Positions 61,478-64,000 of a stretch of DNA of 64,000 nt are shown here, piece after piece. The position numbers and the translations under genes are program-made. Position 1 is the stretch's first letter. Every line of letters begins with the position of its first letter. The notes under the pieces were generated by a model, which saw nothing but the letters and a program-made list of their open reading frames with translations, was not told the origin of the DNA and did not search any database. The DNA lies in contig NZ_AUHT01000006.1 in assembly GCF_000423325.1 (NCBI RefSeq), positions 1 to 64,000 on the forward strand, in the 5' to 3' direction. Origin of the DNA: Lysobacter defluvii IMMIB APB-9 = DSM 18482. GTDB taxonomy: Bacteria; Pseudomonadota; Gammaproteobacteria; Xanthomonadales; Xanthomonadaceae.

Positions 61478-62602
61478 ATGATGCCGATGCCTCCCTTCCT
61501 GCTGCGTGCCGCCTGTGTCCTCCTTTCCATCACGGCACTGGTGGCCTGTGGCGAAGGTCCCGAGGGCCCGGACGGAGGACCCGCGGCGGTACCGGTGACC
61601 GCGACCCGCGTCGACCTGCAGCCCTGGAACGACACGGTGCGGGCGCTGGGCACGGTGACCGCGAGGGAGTCGGTGACGATCACGGCCAAGGTCAGCGAGA
61701 CGGTCGAGCAGGTCCACTTCGAGAGCGGCGACGTGGTCACGGCCGGCGCGCCGCTGGTGACCCTGAGCGGCGATCGCCAGCGCGCCGAGCTGGCCGAGGC
61801 CGAGGCCGCGGCGGCCGAGGCGGCCCAGCTGTACTCGCGCCTGGCCGAGCTCGACAGCGGGCAGCTCATCGCGCGCTCCCAGCTGGACTCCCAGCGCGCC
61901 ATCCGCGACAGCGCACGCGCGCGGGTGCAGCAGATCCGTACCCAGTTGGCGGACCGCGTCGTGCGCGCGCCGTTCGCCGGCGTGCTCGGTACCCGCCAGG
62001 TCAGCCCGGGTGCGCTGGTCACCCCGGGCACCCCGATTGCGACGCTGGATGCGATCGACCGCGTCTATGCCGACGTCCCGGTGCCGGAAACCTTCCTGTC
62101 CAGCCTGAGCGTGGGGCAGCGGCTGGTCGGCATCAGCTCCGCCTGGCCGGACCGGGTGTTCGAAGGCATCGTCGAGCACATCGACACCCGCATCGATCCG
62201 GCAACCCGCTCGCTCACCGTGCGCGGCGCCTTCGCCAACCCCAACCACCTGCTCCGCCCCGGCATGCTGATGCAGACCACGCTGATCCGCCCGACCCGCG
62301 AGGCACTGGTGGTTCCGGAGATTTCGATCGTGCAGGTGGGCAGCAGCTCCTACGTGTTCCGCCTGCGCGAGGACGACACCGTGGAGAGGGCCGACGTGCT
62401 GGTCGGCGGCCGGGTCGAAGGGCGCGCCGAGGTGGTGGAGGGCCTTGAGCCGGGCGACCGGATCGTGGTCGACGGCACCGGCAAGCTGCGCCCGGGCATG
62501 CAGGTCGACGCGACCCCGGTCACTGGCGCGCCCGCGCCGGCCCTTCCCGAATCCTCCGGTGAGGCCCCGGTGGCACCCGCACTGGCCGGTGGCGCGCAGT
62601 GA
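61478..62602 (+). CDS. RND efflux periplasmic adaptor (membrane fusion lipoprotein)
   Basis: The adaptor bridges an inner-membrane RND pump and an outer-membrane channel. The 374-residue precursor has a lipoprotein signal (SITALVACGEG, Cys about 25). A barrel-sandwich part (RALGTVTARESVTITAKVS...FESGDVVTAGAPLVTL), a short helical hairpin (RAELAEAEAAAAEAAQLYSR, about 100-119), VRAPFAGVLGTRQVSPGALV and a beta-barrel/MP domain follow. A Pro/Ala-rich tail (about 345-374) closes the protein. Two adjacent ATGs could start it. Its stop overlaps the pump gene's GTG (GTGA). Confidence 0.92.
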   Translation: MMPMPPFLLRAACVLLSITALVACGEGPEGPDGGPAAVPVTATRVDLQPWNDTVRALGTVTARESVTITAKVSETVEQVHFESGDVVTAGAPLVTLSGDRQRAELAEAEAAAAEAAQLYSRLAELDSGQLIARSQLDSQRAIRDSARARVQQIRTQLADRVVRAPFAGVLGTRQVSPGALVTPGTPIATLDAIDRVYADVPVPETFLSSLSVGQRLVGISSAWPDRVFEGIVEHIDTRIDPATRSLTVRGAFANPNHLLRPGMLMQTTLIRPTREALVVPEISIVQVGSSSYVFRLREDDTVERADVLVGGRVEGRAEVVEGLEPGDRIVVDGTGKLRPGMQVDATPVTGAPAPALPESSGEAPVAPALAGGAQ

Positions 62603-64000
62603 AACTCTCCGAGCTCTCCATCCGCAGGCCGGTCTTCGCCACCGTGATGAGCGTGCTCATCATGGTGCTGGGCCTGACTGCCTACTCCAAGCTGACCCTC
62701 CGCGAGCTGCCCGCGATCGATCCCCCGATCGTCTCCGTGAGCGTCGACTATCCGGGCGCGTCGGCCGCGGTGGTGGAAACCCGCGTCACCCAGGTGCTGG
62801 AGGATGCGCTGTCGGGCATCGAGGGGATCGAGCTGATCTCCGCCAACAGCCGCAACGGCCGCGCCGGGGTCACCCTGGAGTTCACCCTGGAGCGTGACAT
62901 CGAGGCCGCCGCCAACGACGTGCGCGACGCGATCAGCCGCATCGTCGACCGCCTGCCCGACGAGGCCGACGCGCCCGAGGTACGCAAGGCCGACAGCGAC
63001 TCCGACACCGTGGTCTGGCTCAACATGAGCTCGACGACGATGGACACCATGGAGCTGTCGGACTACGCGGAGCGCTACGTGGAGGACCGCCTGTCGAGCC
63101 TGGACGGCGTGTCCCAGGTGCGCCTCGGCGGCCGCCAGCGCTACGCGATGCGGATCTGGCTCGACGGTGCCGCCATGGCCGCGCGTGGCATCACGCCCGG
63201 CGACGTGGAGGCCGCGCTGCGCGCCGAGAACGTGGAGCTCCCCGCCGGCCGGATCGAGTCGACCGACCGCGACTTCACCCTGCGCGTGGAGCGCCAGTAC
63301 CGCGAGCCGGCGCAGTTCGCCCAGGTGCCGATCCGCGAGGGGCCGGATGGCTACGTGGTGCGCATCGGCGACATCGCCGAGGTCGAGCTGGGCTCGGCCG
63401 AGCGCCGCGCCTATTACAAGAGCAACGGCCAGTCCAACGTCGGCCTGGGCATCGTCAAGACCTCCACCGCCAACGCGCTGGACGTGGTGAAAGCGGCCCG
63501 CGCAGAGGCCGAGCGGATCCAGGCCACCCTTCCCGAAGGCACCGAGATCTTCGTCGCCTACGACGACACGGTGTTCATCGACGCCTCGATCAAGCGCGTC
63601 TACTGGACCCTGGCCGAGGCCATGGCGCTGGTGCTGCTGGTGATCTGGGCGTTCCTGGGCAGTTTCCGCGCCGCCCTGATCCCGGCGGTGACGGTGCCGG
63701 TCTGCCTGCTGGCCGCGTTCATCCCGCTGTACCTGTTCGGCTACTCCATCAACCTGCTGACCCTGCTGGCGCTGGTGCTGGCGATCGGGCTGGTGGTGGA
63801 CGACGCGATCATCGTGCTGGAGAACATCCAGCGCCGCGCCGACCTGGGCGAGCCGCCGCTGGTGGCCGCGTCGCGCGGTACGAAGCAGGTCGCCTTCGCG
63901 GTGATCGCCACCACCACCGTGCTGGTCGCGGTGTTCCTGCCGGTGGGCTTCATGGAGGGCAACACCGGGCGGCTGTTCCGCGAGCTGTCGGTGACCCTGG
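62599..64000 (+). CDS. RND efflux inner-membrane transporter (partial, 5' end)
   Basis: The gene runs off the window; about 467 residues are visible of roughly 1,000-1,050. It starts KLSELSIRRPVFATVMSVLI (TM1), with periplasmic porter repeats (VSVDYPGASAAVVETRVT, then IRIGDIAEVELGS) and TM2-TM4 (AMALVLLVIWAFLGSFRAAL, LLTLLALVLAIGLVVDDAII with the proton-relay Asp pair). The region reads like multidrug (HAE1) rather than heavy-metal RND pumps, because the Asp-Asp pair is in the VVDDAI context. Substrate is unknown. It is coupled to the adaptor gene. Confidence 0.92.
   Translation, partial: MKLSELSIRRPVFATVMSVLIMVLGLTAYSKLTLRELPAIDPPIVSVSVDYPGASAAVVETRVTQVLEDALSGIEGIELISANSRNGRAGVTLEFTLERDIEAAANDVRDAISRIVDRLPDEADAPEVRKADSDSDTVVWLNMSSTTMDTMELSDYAERYVEDRLSSLDGVSQVRLGGRQRYAMRIWLDGAAMAARGITPGDVEAALRAENVELPAGRIESTDRDFTLRVERQYREPAQFAQVPIREGPDGYVVRIGDIAEVELGSAERRAYYKSNGQSNVGLGIVKTSTANALDVVKAARAEAERIQATLPEGTEIFVAYDDTVFIDASIKRVYWTLAEAMALVLLVIWAFLGSFRAALIPAVTVPVCLLAAFIPLYLFGYSINLLTLLALVLAIGLVVDDAIIVLENIQRRADLGEPPLVAASRGTKQVAFAVIATTTVLVAVFLPVGFMEGNTGRLFRELSVTL

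Overview
The window is about 70% GC and densely coded. Most neighbouring genes on a strand are a few bases apart or overlap through GTGA, ATGA or TGATG junctions, and many genes start with GTG or TTG. Several local gene orders fit the Lysobacteraceae (Xanthomonadaceae), probably something close to Luteimonas or Lysobacter: 6S RNA between zapA and the 5-formyl-THF cyclo-ligase gene, pilMNOPQ behind a divergent PBP1a gene, a moxR/Bat operon, and a class I fructose-bisphosphate aldolase beside pgk and pyk. This family assignment is inferred from gene order and protein similarity remembered, not from a search. I saw no tRNA, insertion sequence, prophage or CRISPR array; this looks like core chromosome.

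Layout. 1-362: the 3' end of a 23S rRNA, 5S rRNA and the rRNA terminator. 0.5-3.1 kb (minus): rpiA, an EVE-domain gene, the formyl-THF cyclo-ligase gene, 6S RNA, zapA and a ZapB-like coiled-coil gene. 3.2-9.1 kb: a UPF0149 gene and pepP, then pepQ, a PilZ gene and a DUF1631 gene. 9.2-13.8 kb: hemW-rdgB-rph facing yicC-gmk-rpoZ. 13.9-21.5 kb: spoT, ridA, recG, a nucleoside hydrolase, a type-B L31 and citrate synthase. 21.7-30.2 kb: a conserved hypothetical gene and PBP1a, then pilMNOPQ. 30.3-37.2 kb: a MoxR/DUF58/DUF4381/BatA/BatB(C)/BatD operon. 37.2-42.5 kb: a dicarboxylate-type symporter, transketolase, a palindrome-rich repeat, and a BlaI-type repressor with an M56 peptidase/TonB-C membrane protein. 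42.5-47.2 kb: an EAL protein and an HD-GYP protein, an OsmC protein, an S1/P1 nuclease and OmpW. 47.3-60.3 kb: gap, ferredoxin, azurin, a truncated hemoglobin, a thioesterase, nrdBA, pgk, pyk, fba and acs. 60.3-64 kb: cysK and the start of an RND efflux operon.

The most notable material is regulatory. (1) The nrdA leader combines an NrdR-type box pair over a sigma70 promoter with a cobalamin riboswitch, so transcription and B12 control converge on one class Ia ribonucleotide reductase operon. (2) FNR/ANR-like boxes lie upstream of ompW and between the divergent ferredoxin and azurin genes. Each is exactly 22 nt from a plausible -10 element, the class II geometry, and the single ferredoxin/azurin box fits both directions. 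(3) The BlaI gene has two TTAC-N4-GTAA operators exactly 30 bp apart over a TTGACA promoter, but its partner protease carries a TonB C-terminal domain in place of the usual beta-lactam sensor.

Several proteins have altered signature residues: an HD-GYP protein with Leu-Asp in place of His-Asp, a GGDEF domain reduced to GEFEF, and a BatB with a degenerate metal-binding site. PilN has a calcium-loop-like acidic motif in a long tail. No wholly new multi-gene system is evident; the novelty is in wiring and domain variants.
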